A stretch of DNA of 64,000 bases from Candidatus Tiamatella incendiivivens (GTDB taxonomy: Archaea > Thermoproteota > Thermoprotei_A > Sulfolobales > Acidilobaceae), in assembly GCA_015522635.1 (NCBI GenBank), contig WALW01000007.1, positions 62,001-126,000 of the forward strand, in the 5' to 3' direction. Below the pieces are notes generated by a model that ran no database searches, was not told the DNA's origin, and saw only the letters and a list, made by a program, of their open reading frames with translations. The translations under genes were made by a program, and so were the position numbers. Positions 35,443 through 44,083 of the stretch are shown one piece after another; positions within the stretch are counted from its first letter, which is position 1; every line of letters begins with the position of its first letter.

Positions 35443-36558
35443 GTGAAAGGTGCTGGGGGATATTTACACGTGTCCATAGATAATAAGGGATTCTCGAATC
35501 CCGGCGTTAATGATCCAAACCTGACCTGTGTAGAGGAATGCAATGATCCTCACGCATATTTTAACACAATAACTAGAACATGTGTTTGCGACACGGAAAT
35601 AGATTCAAAGATTCTATACAATACTGATGGGTTGAGCAGGCAGAGGAGAAATGATGGCATTGTCCCTAATGATCCAACGAGGCATGATAGAGGTATTGGT
35701 GTCTATAGTATTGACACGAGAAGAGACGGACTTGGTAAGAAGCTAACAGGGTCAAGGAGATTAGAGGCACTTAAAATTAGGAAGAATAGTAAGAAAACGA
35801 AGAGAAGTGAGAGGGGCGAGATTACGAGTAGGCAAGAGTTGGTTAATCTATCTGTTAGTCTAGGTGTAGAGAGCAATACAGCACTATTGTCAACAGCGTC
35901 CCGGATATTAGGAGAAGCAATTAAGATAAGACTAGTTAAAACCGGTAACAGGAAATACTTTGTGGCTGCATCCTTGTATAAGGCAGGTGTAACGCACGGA
36001 GTTAATATAAGTATACCTGAAATAATGAAGTACTATGGTAGGGATTTCGCTAAAGAAAAAATGTGGGACGCCTTAACTAAGCTTGAGAAGACGGGTATAC
36101 TTAGAAAAATAATTCCTGATGCATCAAAGAGAGTTACTAATGTGAAAACTGCAGCGACAAGAGCCCTAGTCGAAATAGGGAATAAGCTTAGTGTTGAGCA
36201 GAGTGTTGTCATAGCTGCACTCAAACTCTTAGATAAAATTGATAGAATTGTAAAGGTACAAGGAAGGAGTTCGTATGCTGTAGCAGCCACTACCATGTTT
36301 TTGACATCCAGATTCTATGGATTAGAGACAGACAAGCTCATTCAGAAAAATATTGCATCAGCAGCAAACATAGTAGATGCAACAATCAGGAAGACCTATA
36401 CCAGGATGTTCAAAGACTCAGTAATAATAGTGTATCTAGGGCGCAAGTCACAGGAAACTACATATGGTACAATACCCTCATACGGGTCACATGAGATAAC
36501 AGGTCTCCCAGGATATGTGAGGTATATAGGCAAGGAACCTATTCACACTAGTTCTTAA
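35443..36558 (+). CDS. tfb: Transcription initiation factor B with an unusual zinc ribbon
   Basis: 371 residues from GTG 35443, or 362 from GTG 35470 (GGGGGA eight bases ahead). The core has two cyclin-like repeats (about 130-225 and 230-320) and a linker NDPTRHDRGIGVYSID like TFB. The N-terminal ribbon is odd: Cys at about 29, 33, 47 and 49 (CxxxC, then CxC) replace the usual CxxC pairs. The B-reader is also divergent (GLSRQRRNDG). The position after gar1 is where the main TFB often lies, so this may be the housekeeping factor or a paralogue like crenarchaeal TFB2/TFB3. Confidence 0.85.
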   Translation: MKGAGGYLHVSIDNKGFSNPGVNDPNLTCVEECNDPHAYFNTITRTCVCDTEIDSKILYNTDGLSRQRRNDGIVPNDPTRHDRGIGVYSIDTRRDGLGKKLTGSRRLEALKIRKNSKKTKRSERGEITSRQELVNLSVSLGVESNTALLSTASRILGEAIKIRLVKTGNRKYFVAASLYKAGVTHGVNISIPEIMKYYGRDFAKEKMWDALTKLEKTGILRKIIPDASKRVTNVKTAATRALVEIGNKLSVEQSVVIAALKLLDKIDRIVKVQGRSSYAVAATTMFLTSRFYGLETDKLIQKNIASAANIVDATIRKTYTRMFKDSVIIVYLGRKSQETTYGTIPSYGSHEITGLPGYVRYIGKEPIHTSS

Positions 36559-36693
36559 TCTTTTTCACGGGATACTTAACCCACTAATTCGCTCGTTGAA
36601 ACACTTAATAGCCTCCTAAGCAATATTATAAATGAGGATACCGGTTTACCGATAGTATATACCCGAGGCTTATTAGTATTAGGTGTACTCCAA

Positions 36694-37092
36694 GTGAGTA
36701 AAAGGGCTGTTACAGTAGAAGAAGAGGCGTTGCGGATCATAAAGGAATCAGGCAAGAAAGGGATTCTGCAAGCAGAGTTAAGGAAGATCCTTAATATAGA
36801 TAGTAGGGAGGGAAGTAGGCTTATTCTAAGACTTCTGCGTAAAGGTGTTATTCGAAGAAAGGAAGAAATGTATAATGGGAGAAAGACTTTTCGTATCTTC
36901 TATGTTGAAATAGTGCAACCTGAGGGAAGGCTTAAAATAAAGCCTGGTATTGCACTTCATATACCATGTTTCACTTGTCCCTTCCTAGATACATGTGGTG
37001 AGGGGAGTATATATGATCCTACCAGATGCCCTTACTTAACAGCTTTCATAGACCAGTTGAAGGAAGAGTTGAAAAGTAAGGGAAGAATATAA
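36694..37092 (+). CDS. Transcription factor TFE beta subunit (RPC34/hRPC39-like)
   Basis: 132 residues. A winged helix (about 5-75, with ILQAELRKILNIDSREGSRLI) is followed by four Cys in CFTCPFLDTCGEGSIYDPTRCPYL, matching the [4Fe-4S] domain of crenarchaeal TFE-beta, the counterpart of RNA polymerase III subunit RPC34/39. With TFE-alpha it helps open promoter DNA. GTG start with AGGTGT ahead and TATA-like sequences near 36625. It lies 135 bp after the TFB gene, so two basal factors are neighbours. Confidence 0.85.
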   Translation: MSKRAVTVEEEALRIIKESGKKGILQAELRKILNIDSREGSRLILRLLRKGVIRRKEEMYNGRKTFRIFYVEIVQPEGRLKIKPGIALHIPCFTCPFLDTCGEGSIYDPTRCPYLTAFIDQLKEELKSKGRI

Positions 37093-37106
37093 GGTGAAAT
37101 ACATCC

Positions 37107-38309
37107 TCAAACAAGGTCACGGCATATTCTAAAAATCTCTCTTACTGGTGCATTAGTCCGAATACTTTGTGGGTCTAGGTAACTAACTACAGCATTATAT
37201 CCTATGCTCTTCAATGATTCAACTACTTTTCTTGATTTAGGGATTTTGCCTCTCATAAGCCTAGCGCAATGATCGAGTCTGTATGGGGGATTGATAGAAG
37301 TATCGTACTCCTCTATTAGCTTACCTATAAACTCGAGGATTTTGCCTTTCAAGTGGGATTTCAGTGAATCCACTTCTCTAGCCAGGTTCTCCATGAATTC
37401 CTTCTCCCCTAGCTGTCCAGTCCATAAGGGGCCATAAGTTAACATTCTCTTCCCCGTATAGGGGTCTATTTCACATTCCCTGGGTACCGGTCCATTAGTA
37501 TAACAAGTATAACCTGTATATGGGGAGTAGCGGAGGTATCCTATTTGGCTTACCGATCTATTAGCTTTTTCAGGGCCCCTCTCTAGCAGGATAAATCCAC
37601 GGACATAGTAGTCTCTATAAAAAGATAGCAGAGGTTTGACTCCTTTCTCCAGGGAACCCCCTATTCTAGCTATTGCACCTAAAATTACCCTTATTCCTAG
37701 TTCCCTGGAGAAAGGAGTCTTACCAGATAAACTGTAGTATCTCCTAATTGCGGCTTTTATCCTAGCACCCACCACTGGAGCTATATCTGTAGCAGTGAAA
37801 CCAATCATGCCCCTGTGCCCCACGAGTCGAATAGAGTTATCTGTAAAGGGTAGAGGGCTACCGTAGGGGTCTATGTCAACATAAAGTATTGGTTCATTTA
37901 GTATCGTTTTAATGTGCAGTAATGCGTAGTTCGCCTCATAGTTTAGCGGTGCAACCAAGTCTTCAAGGTTGTTTAACTTTATGTTCTTGTTTACCAGGCT
38001 ATATGCCCTAGGATTTTTATCGTTTGCATAAATTTTTTCAATCCCTCTGGATTCTAATGAATACCTTATAGCACGGACACCCGTGGCTGATAATAGGTCA
38101 ACAGCTTTAATGCTTCGTTTAGGACAATATAAGGTATAATATGCTGATAACGCTAACACACTTATATCTCTATTGAAAATCATCAGGGGATTATAAAATA
38201 CGGGAGCCCAGCTGGGTTCGAACCTACCATCCCACCGCTTATACCTTGCTGGATTAGGTATTAAGAGTCGTGCTTTTCCTTCTTGTACTTCTATAAGATT
38301 CTCGAGCAA
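37107..38309 (-). CDS. trm1: tRNA (guanine26-N2)-dimethyltransferase
   Basis: 400 residues. AVDLLSATGVRAIRYS is the SAM-binding motif I; VDIDPYGSPLPF is the catalytic motif IV; the C-terminal domain with TYGPLWTGQLG is typical of Trm1. It dimethylates G26 of tRNAs. TTG start with AGGAGGAT ahead. Convergent with the TFE-beta gene, separated by 14 bp. Confidence 0.95.
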   Translation of the reverse strand: MLENLIEVQEGKARLLIPNPARYKRWDGRFEPSWAPVFYNPLMIFNRDISVLALSAYYTLYCPKRSIKAVDLLSATGVRAIRYSLESRGIEKIYANDKNPRAYSLVNKNIKLNNLEDLVAPLNYEANYALLHIKTILNEPILYVDIDPYGSPLPFTDNSIRLVGHRGMIGFTATDIAPVVGARIKAAIRRYYSLSGKTPFSRELGIRVILGAIARIGGSLEKGVKPLLSFYRDYYVRGFILLERGPEKANRSVSQIGYLRYSPYTGYTCYTNGPVPRECEIDPYTGKRMLTYGPLWTGQLGEKEFMENLAREVDSLKSHLKGKILEFIGKLIEEYDTSINPPYRLDHCARLMRGKIPKSRKVVESLKSIGYNAVVSYLDPQSIRTNAPVREIFRICRDLV

Positions 38310-38335
38310 TTCTCAATCCTCCTATGCACCCCTAC

Positions 38336-38872
38336 TTACTTGCATACTGATATAAGCTCAGTTTCTACAGTTTTCCATGTATTATCCCGATTATCTTTAT
38401 CAATCCAAAAAGTTTTCCCTTTACTTTTTATCAAGTTAAAGATCTCCGGGTGGCTATTTCTTAACCTCCGGTGATAGACTACTAGAAATCTTTCGGCAAT
38501 CGCAAGAATCCTTTTCATCTCCATTTCAACGCTTGAAAATACAAGTTCCATAGGCCCGATCTCGTCAATCACAATGAAATCTGAGTCAAGCGATCTGGCT
38601 AGGATTTCATGCATGAAAGCACCTGCTTCCATTAGTACTCCATAAGACCCCACTCGGAACCTGCTTCCTATGTTTCTTTTAGCTAGCCAGACTTTTCGCC
38701 CAGTTTCTATGTCCTCTATTTGGAAACCGAGGCGTTGTCCTCCTACCCTGACTTCTGGAGTATAGAACCCGGTGACTTCGCATCCCCGAGAAGTAAGGAG
38801 CGAAACGGCTTTCTTAACGATAGTAGTCTTACCTGAGCCTGGAGGGCCCGTTAAACCTATTCTTGCTATCAA
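38336..38872 (-). CDS. NTPase THEP1 family
   Basis: 178 residues. Walker A GPPGSGKTT at the start, TGFYTPEVRVGGQRLGF, Walker B FIVIDEIGPMEL, and a C-terminal basic region. THEP1 proteins hydrolyse nucleoside triphosphates in vitro; the cellular role is unclear. The start TTGA overlaps the stop of the COG1395 gene by four bases, indicating one transcript. Confidence 0.9.
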   Translation of the reverse strand: MIARIGLTGPPGSGKTTIVKKAVSLLTSRGCEVTGFYTPEVRVGGQRLGFQIEDIETGRKVWLAKRNIGSRFRVGSYGVLMEAGAFMHEILARSLDSDFIVIDEIGPMELVFSSVEMEMKRILAIAERFLVVYHRRLRNSHPEIFNLIKSKGKTFWIDKDNRDNTWKTVETELISVCK

Positions 38873-39846
38873 TCCTTTCTTTCCTTCCTAGCTATTTCTT
38901 TCCTAATATAGTCTGGAACATCTTTTGCTCTTATAGGTTCTAAGCCAGTAGCCTCAACATCTGCCTTAGATATGGAAGTAGAGTCATAAATGTAGAATGC
39001 TTTACTTTCAACTACTTTACTTGCTTTACCTGTGTTCTCAAGTTTCGCATATAATTTTTCAAGACCTGTCTTTTTATGCTCTACTACAAAGAGTATCCTT
39101 TCGTCCAAGCGTGCTGCTATATCTATGCTGGACCTCTTAAGATGGAATGCATCCCCTCCAAGAGCCTTTATTTCGTTTATCACCGTTTCCTCACATGGGT
39201 TGTGTGCTTGGGTTTCCTTAGATGATTTAGTCCTAGTTGACTGGAACAGGTTTATGGGATCAAGAATGTTGTTCCCGAATAATTCAAGTAGCCTCTTACC
39301 TCTCTCAATGTTGGGTTCTAGAGTTTCCCTCTCATATTCATATATAGTTTTACGGGAAACACCTACATGCTCAGCTACGTTTCCAAGGCTGAGGCCAGAT
39401 TCCAATCTTGCCTCTTTGAGTTTCTCACCTGATATACTGACATGCAATCCATCTTTAGCAGTCTTAACATAAATCTTCCCCCTACCCGATAAGAGCCCTT
39501 CCAGAGTGTCTGGTGTTATTGCATAGGAATCATATATAGCATAGGCAATAAAGTCAACTAATTTCTCACCAGACCAACTATCCGCTATTATCAAAGGTGA
39601 AGTACCGATGGTTCTTGATGCACCTAAGAGCTCGTTAATTTCTGTCCTAGGAAGATTTGCTATATCATCTGTTACTTTAACAAGTACAGGTTTACCGTTA
39701 ATTTTAGCTATCAAGTCAATGCTTCTCCTAGTATGACTTGGAGGGTAATCGAGGACAGTGACTTCTTCAGCGTACTTATATAGCATTCCTATCGTCCGGT
39801 AGAATAACTCCTTCAAACCCCTTCTACTAATCAACTCAATATACAC
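38869..39846 (-). CDS. Archaeal HTH-type transcriptional regulator, COG1395 type
   Basis: 325 residues. An N-terminal alpha/beta domain reminiscent of restriction-like folds (for example DLIAKINGKPVLVKV), a central Cro/XRE HTH (LSLGNVAEHVGVSRKTIYEYE, about 160-180), and a C-terminal repeat of the first fold (SIDIAARLDERILFVVEHKK). The repeated domain resembles a sensor or an inactive nuclease. GTG start at 39846, or TTG at 39834. Between the DUF61 and THEP1 genes in one run. Confidence 0.8.
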   Translation of the reverse strand: MYIELISRRGLKELFYRTIGMLYKYAEEVTVLDYPPSHTRRSIDLIAKINGKPVLVKVTDDIANLPRTEINELLGASRTIGTSPLIIADSWSGEKLVDFIAYAIYDSYAITPDTLEGLLSGRGKIYVKTAKDGLHVSISGEKLKEARLESGLSLGNVAEHVGVSRKTIYEYERETLEPNIERGKRLLELFGNNILDPINLFQSTRTKSSKETQAHNPCEETVINEIKALGGDAFHLKRSSIDIAARLDERILFVVEHKKTGLEKLYAKLENTGKASKVVESKAFYIYDSTSISKADVEATGLEPIRAKDVPDYIRKEIARKERKD

Positions 39847-39847
39847 C

Positions 39848-40291
39848 CTACAATGATAATATTATAGTAAACAGGCTCTTATATAGTGAAATTAACTTGG
39901 CCACCTCATTATACTCAAGAATTCTCTCCCCTTCTACTCCAAACTCCCCCTTAAGTAGTACTTCCACTATTCTCCTGTCCCACTTATCTCCCATGACCCT
40001 GAAAACACGTTTATCGCCTACTGCAGCATATTCGATAACTATTGGTATTAGTGTCCTAGGATGCAGGTACCAAGGAATATTTTCAGCAGCATATATGACT
40101 TCATTCTTATCGAGCTTATGTATAGTTCCGTCTTTAAGTTCTATCGTATAGTCCTGCTCCTCTAGGATATGCTTCAGACTTTTCCGTTTCCTGGGGGTGG
40201 TATTAAATAAGGAAACAATATCCCTCTGGTATTTGCGTATTATAAAATTAGAGCCTCCAGGAGGGAGGCTCCCCTCTTCTTTGAACTTCAC
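39848..40291 (-). CDS. DUF61 (UPF0216) family protein
   Basis: 147 residues. The RKRKSLKHILEEQDYTIELKDG region and YLHPRTLIPIVIEY fit the archaeal DUF61/UPF0216 family, whose function is unknown. GTG start; the GTGA overlaps the fibrillarin stop, so it is translated from the same mRNA as flpA and nop5. Its position suggests a link to RNA modification but nothing in the sequence proves it. Confidence 0.75.
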   Translation of the reverse strand: MKFKEEGSLPPGGSNFIIRKYQRDIVSLFNTTPRKRKSLKHILEEQDYTIELKDGTIHKLDKNEVIYAAENIPWYLHPRTLIPIVIEYAAVGDKRVFRVMGDKWDRRIVEVLLKGEFGVEGERILEYNEVAKLISLYKSLFTIILSL

Positions 40292-40992
40292 TCCCTCTTA
40301 TACCTGGCGTACACCATTGCGTGATCCTTATCGAACGGCTCGAGGTGTACTACATCCATTATCTCGAACCCACCTTCCCGCAGTGTCTGGACCTCACGCT
40401 TGTAAACTTCACTGGGCTCCATAGTTACATCAACGCTTCTGGCCTTTATCGCTAACAACAGGTATCCATTGTCTTCTAAGAAGAACTTAGCGTTCCTCAC
40501 TACTATAGCTGCCTGCTCAGGCTGAGCTATATCTGCATATAGACCGTTTACTCCTTCAACTAGGTGCCTATATTTTTCTGGGAACCGGGCATCACCCAGT
40601 ATTGGATATAGATTCTCTCTGGCTTCAACGACTAGTAGGAATTCTCTCATGACTCTCGGAGCAAATTCTACACCGTAAAGTCTACCTTCAGCTCCAATTA
40701 TATCACTGATGTGGCTGGGTGTTGTACCGCTTGCAGCTCCAAGGTAGAGGATTCGATCCCCCTCGATTATTGGAAGTTCCTCTATTCCCTTAAGTATGCC
40801 TGCTGCGAGCTTTGACCTATATGCATTCCATTCTCTATATTCTACACCATCTATTATGTGAAGTCTCTCACCATATACTCTATTACCCGGTACTAGGTTC
40901 TTCGTTGCAAGCCTCTCGCTGCCATCTTCCAGTTCTATAATGTATACACCATTATATTTAGGGTGTTCTTTTACACCTATTGCTTCAACCAT
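40288..40992 (-). CDS. flpA: Fibrillarin-like rRNA/tRNA 2'-O-methyltransferase
   Basis: About 234 residues. SAM motif ILYLGAASGTTPSHIS, acidic YGVEFAPRVMREFL, catalytic Asp in GLYADIAQPEQA and Lys in LLAIKARSVDVT are typical. It is the catalytic subunit of box C/D sRNPs, recruited by Nop5. ATG at 40992 is chosen because AGGAGGTG lies six bases upstream. It follows nop5 directly. The same window holds candidate C/D sRNAs. Confidence 0.96.
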   Translation of the reverse strand: MVEAIGVKEHPKYNGVYIIELEDGSERLATKNLVPGNRVYGERLHIIDGVEYREWNAYRSKLAAGILKGIEELPIIEGDRILYLGAASGTTPSHISDIIGAEGRLYGVEFAPRVMREFLLVVEARENLYPILGDARFPEKYRHLVEGVNGLYADIAQPEQAAIVVRNAKFFLEDNGYLLLAIKARSVDVTMEPSEVYKREVQTLREGGFEIMDVVHLEPFDKDHAMVYARYKRE

Positions 40993-40997
40993 TTCAT

Positions 40998-42275
40998 TCA
41001 CCTCCTACTTCCTTTCTTACTTCTCTTACGCCCTCTACCATAGCCTCCTTTCCTAGGTCTACGAGGGAATCTTGAAGGCTTGGGCTTCTCTTCCTCCTTC
41101 TTCCTTGCAGGTGGTTTTGCATAGATAGTCTTGATCTCTTCAACACGTTTCCCTAATTCTTCGTTGAGTCTATCTCCAACGTATCTTCCCGTGAATGCAT
41201 CTATTTTCGCAGCTATTGCTAGTTTAGAAGCTAAAGCTCTGGCCACTTTCCCCCTCTGCCATCTCGGACTCTTATGTATATCTGGGTATTGGAATATTAT
41301 TCCATGTTTTGGTGGTCTACCGCCTGTTCTCAGTGATCTAAATAAAGCTTTTTCAGCTCCAAGCACTTGTATTGTACTGGCTGGCATTCTGGCTAGCCTG
41401 TCGAGTGATCCTGCTAGGCTTATTAGTCTGGCTCCTAGCAGAGCTCCTACTAGAGCGGTTACATTAGGCGCTACCTCCTTCATGACTGAAGCTATGTATC
41501 CGGCTAGATTGTTTCTAAGCTGATATAAATCGTAGGTAATTCTTGCTAGAGTCTGGATAGCATCGATATCAAAGTCTGATAGGTCTGCTCCAATACTCTT
41601 TTTAGCAGTCTCGGCTATTTTCGCTGCATCGCCCTTATTGAATCCTAGTTTAACCAGGTTATCCACTGTTATATTGTCTCTCGAACCTAATTGAGAAACT
41701 ATTCTCACATACTTCTCATGATCCTCTACTAAATCATCTAGTTCTGGATAGTGTACAGAATACCATTCCCTAAGCCTGGCAACAAACAAGTTTATAGTTT
41801 TATCAATGTCATCAGTAGCCCTTATAGCTTGGGCTGCGAGTTGATCTCTCTTCTGTGCATGAGTCCTCAGCTTCCTCCTCGTATACTCGGATGTCGCCTT
41901 GTGCATGAAGTCCATTACTGTTGCAATGGACTCGAGGAACCCTGTTTCAACGGCCAGATCGAATAATCCTATTCTTTTTCCCGCTAGAATGGGGTGTCCT
42001 TCTACATACTCTGCTGTAAAGCCTTTCTTATTGACTTTAGGGACAATGGCCTCGTCTTCCACATATACCTTATCGACACCCTTCTCTTTCAATACGTCAA
42101 GCAGTTGCTCAAGTGCTGAGGTAAGTTCACCCTCCTCCAATTGGAGAGCCTGATGTACTGTTTCGTCAATGTCATTTGGGGGATGGCTATATGCGATTAA
42201 ACCCCCATCACTGGAGAACGCATAGCTCCCCAGTACAGAATCAAGTATATATGCCTCCAATTCTCCGATCACCAC
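40998..42275 (-). CDS. nop5: Box C/D sRNP scaffold protein Nop5 (Nop56/58)
   Basis: 425 residues. N-terminal fibrillarin-binding domain, a central coiled coil (about 130-240), and the Nop domain with GSLDRLARMPASTIQVLGAEKA and the conserved KHGIIFQYP segment; the tail is Lys/Arg rich. It bridges L7Ae and the guide RNA to fibrillarin. GTG start at 42275, with a TATA box 24 bp upstream, so the transcript is probably leaderless. Confidence 0.96.
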   Translation of the reverse strand: MVIGELEAYILDSVLGSYAFSSDGGLIAYSHPPNDIDETVHQALQLEEGELTSALEQLLDVLKEKGVDKVYVEDEAIVPKVNKKGFTAEYVEGHPILAGKRIGLFDLAVETGFLESIATVMDFMHKATSEYTRRKLRTHAQKRDQLAAQAIRATDDIDKTINLFVARLREWYSVHYPELDDLVEDHEKYVRIVSQLGSRDNITVDNLVKLGFNKGDAAKIAETAKKSIGADLSDFDIDAIQTLARITYDLYQLRNNLAGYIASVMKEVAPNVTALVGALLGARLISLAGSLDRLARMPASTIQVLGAEKALFRSLRTGGRPPKHGIIFQYPDIHKSPRWQRGKVARALASKLAIAAKIDAFTGRYVGDRLNEELGKRVEEIKTIYAKPPARKKEEEKPKPSRFPRRPRKGGYGRGRKRSKKGSRR

Positions 42276-42293
42276 TCACTGATTATACTTAAG

Positions 42294-42306
42294 TATTATA
42301 AATAGC
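42294..42306 (-). promoter_or_regulatory. TATA box of the nop5-flpA operon
   Basis: On the minus strand GCTATTTATAATA is centred about 25 bp ahead of the nop5 GTG codon. This spacing puts the transcription start at the start codon, a leaderless mRNA as is usual for first genes in crenarchaeal operons. Confidence 0.6.
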
Positions 42307-42346
42307 ATAGAGACTATAAAATAATAGGTTTCCATCGTACCCTAAC

Positions 42347-42355
42347 CTTAAATAC
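42347..42355 (+). promoter_or_regulatory. TATA box of the S30e gene
   Basis: CTTAAATAC is preceded by a purine-poor BRE-like AAC and lies about 48 bp upstream of the ATG. Transcription should start near 42377, just ahead of the GGAGGAGGTG ribosome site at 42379-42388, leaving a short leader. Confidence 0.55.
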
Positions 42356-42397
42356 CTCCTAAAACTATTTTCTTGGTTGGAGGAGGTGTAACGTAAA

Positions 42398-42568
42398 ATG
42401 CCGAGTCATGGTTCACTTACGAAAGCAGGCAGAGTTAGGGAGTTAACGCCGAAAATAGAGCCGAAGTCGAGGAAGAATAAACCGCCGAGAATAAGGAACA
42501 AGAGCAAATATACTGTAAGGATACTGCAAGCATCTTCCCAGCAGAGCAGGAGAAGGAGAAGGTTCTGA
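42398..42568 (+). CDS. rps30e: 30S ribosomal protein S30e
   Basis: A 56-residue gene starting MPSHGSLTKAGRVRE, the signature of archaeal S30e, and ending in a run of arginines (RRRRRF). The strong GGAGGAGGTG ribosome site is 10 bases upstream. S30e sits near the A-site of the small subunit. It has its own promoter between the divergent nop5 and the gatDE genes. This gene is easily missed because of its length. Confidence 0.95.
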   Translation: MPSHGSLTKAGRVRELTPKIEPKSRKNKPPRIRNKSKYTVRILQASSQQSRRRRRF

Positions 42569-42721
42569 ACCTACGGGTTATACTTTTAATTCGATTCAGT
42601 CCAACCCAAAATTATCTAGTCAAATGTGCATTGTTATGTTAAGTTTTCGTTTGCTCGAAGTTAAAATACTAGGAGTAAACAGACTACCTAAACGGCTATT
42701 AATCCCTAGAGGGGATATTGG

Positions 42722-44083
42722 TTGGATGAAACCGAGTATCGTGGTATAGTTAAGGAAAAACTACAAAGTGCTGCCGCTGACATAGGAAGTCCAGTCCTAG
42801 TTTCAAGGAAAGATGGCTTCACAGTAGAGGGAAGAGTTCTCCCTAGATACATGCTCTCATCGCCTGATATACTAGTTATTAAACTGTCTAATGGGTACAA
42901 TATTGGCGTTAAAATAGATGATTCAACTGTAATAGAGAAGATCGACGAATCCGAGGAAGCGAAACCTTCAGGGACTACGGTATATCTCGATGAGCACTCC
43001 AGAAAGCCGCCTGAGAAAAAGGTTTACATAGTCGGCACAGGTGGGACTATAGCCAGTAGGATAGATTATAGAACTGGTGCAGTATATCCCTATATAAGCA
43101 CTGAAGAACTCTTGCAAGCGGTTCCTGAGCTCCATAGTCTAGCTGAAGTGGAGGTATACGAGTTATACAATATATTCAGTGAGGATATGACACCACGCCA
43201 TTGGAGTAGGCTTGCTGAAAAAGTTTACGATCTCTTCGAAAAAGGAGCTACTGGTATTGTTGTAGCACATGGAACAGATACCATGGGTTATACAGCAGCA
43301 GCACTAGCATTCGCTTTTAGGGAAACTCTTCCTGGCCCCCTGGTATTTACAGGGAGCCAGAGGAGTAGTGACAGACCCAGTAGCGATTCAGCTTTTAATA
43401 TTATATCTTCTGTTCTCGTAGCCTCTAGAAGCGATGTAAGGGAAAGCATCGTAGTTATGCATGGAGTGACGGGAGACGATTATGCATTAGCTCACAGAGG
43501 TGTGAGAGTAAGGAAAATGCATACTAGTAGAAGGGACGCATTCCAGTCCATAAATACTCTACCCCTCTTGAAGGTATACCCTGAGAAAATGATGTTCGAG
43601 CAAATAGGTGAGCCACTGTTCAGGAAACCTTTCAGCGGATCCGTTCAACTGAAGGCCGATTACTCGGATAAAGTTGGTTTAGTCAAGCATTATCCCGGAA
43701 TGAATGGGGAAATGATTGATATGCTGGTCGATAGGGGATATCAGGGAATAGTAATTGAAGGAACAGGATTTGGACATGTGTCAAATAAAGCGATAAAAAG
43801 TATAGAACGGGCCGTGGATAACGGGATACCTGTAATATCTACAAGTCAATGCATATTTGGTAGAGTAAACCTCAACGTATACTCGACTGGTAGAAGAATG
43901 CTTAGGGCAGGTGTTATTCCTGCGGAAGACATGTTGTCAGAGACAGCTTATGTTAAGTTATCCTGGCTTCTTGGGCAGGGACTCGAATTCCCTGAGATTA
44001 AGAGGCTTTTCCGTCAGAACATAGTGGGAGAGATGGATGATAGGACCACTCTTAGAAGCTATCCGAGGTGGTATCATGGCTGA
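42722..44083 (+). CDS. gatD: Glutamyl-tRNA(Gln) amidotransferase subunit D
   Basis: 453 residues. An N-terminal small beta domain (about 1-90) precedes an L-asparaginase-like domain with GTGGTIASR, VAHGTDTMGYTA and VFTGSQRSSD, the catalytic Thr, Asp and Lys motifs. GatD releases ammonia from glutamine (or asparagine) for GatE. TTG start at 42722 after GAGGGGAT. Its end overlaps gatE by eight bases. Confidence 0.95.
   Translation: MDETEYRGIVKEKLQSAAADIGSPVLVSRKDGFTVEGRVLPRYMLSSPDILVIKLSNGYNIGVKIDDSTVIEKIDESEEAKPSGTTVYLDEHSRKPPEKKVYIVGTGGTIASRIDYRTGAVYPYISTEELLQAVPELHSLAEVEVYELYNIFSEDMTPRHWSRLAEKVYDLFEKGATGIVVAHGTDTMGYTAAALAFAFRETLPGPLVFTGSQRSSDRPSSDSAFNIISSVLVASRSDVRESIVVMHGVTGDDYALAHRGVRVRKMHTSRRDAFQSINTLPLLKVYPEKMMFEQIGEPLFRKPFSGSVQLKADYSDKVGLVKHYPGMNGEMIDMLVDRGYQGIVIEGTGFGHVSNKAIKSIERAVDNGIPVISTSQCIFGRVNLNVYSTGRRMLRAGVIPAEDMLSETAYVKLSWLLGQGLEFPEIKRLFRQNIVGEMDDRTTLRSYPRWYHG

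Noticed and set aside
38211-38235. GGGTTCGAACCT, looking like a tRNA T-arm
   Set aside because: It is coding sequence near the start of trm1 (FEPSWAPVF in the protein) and no other tRNA arms can be folded around it.
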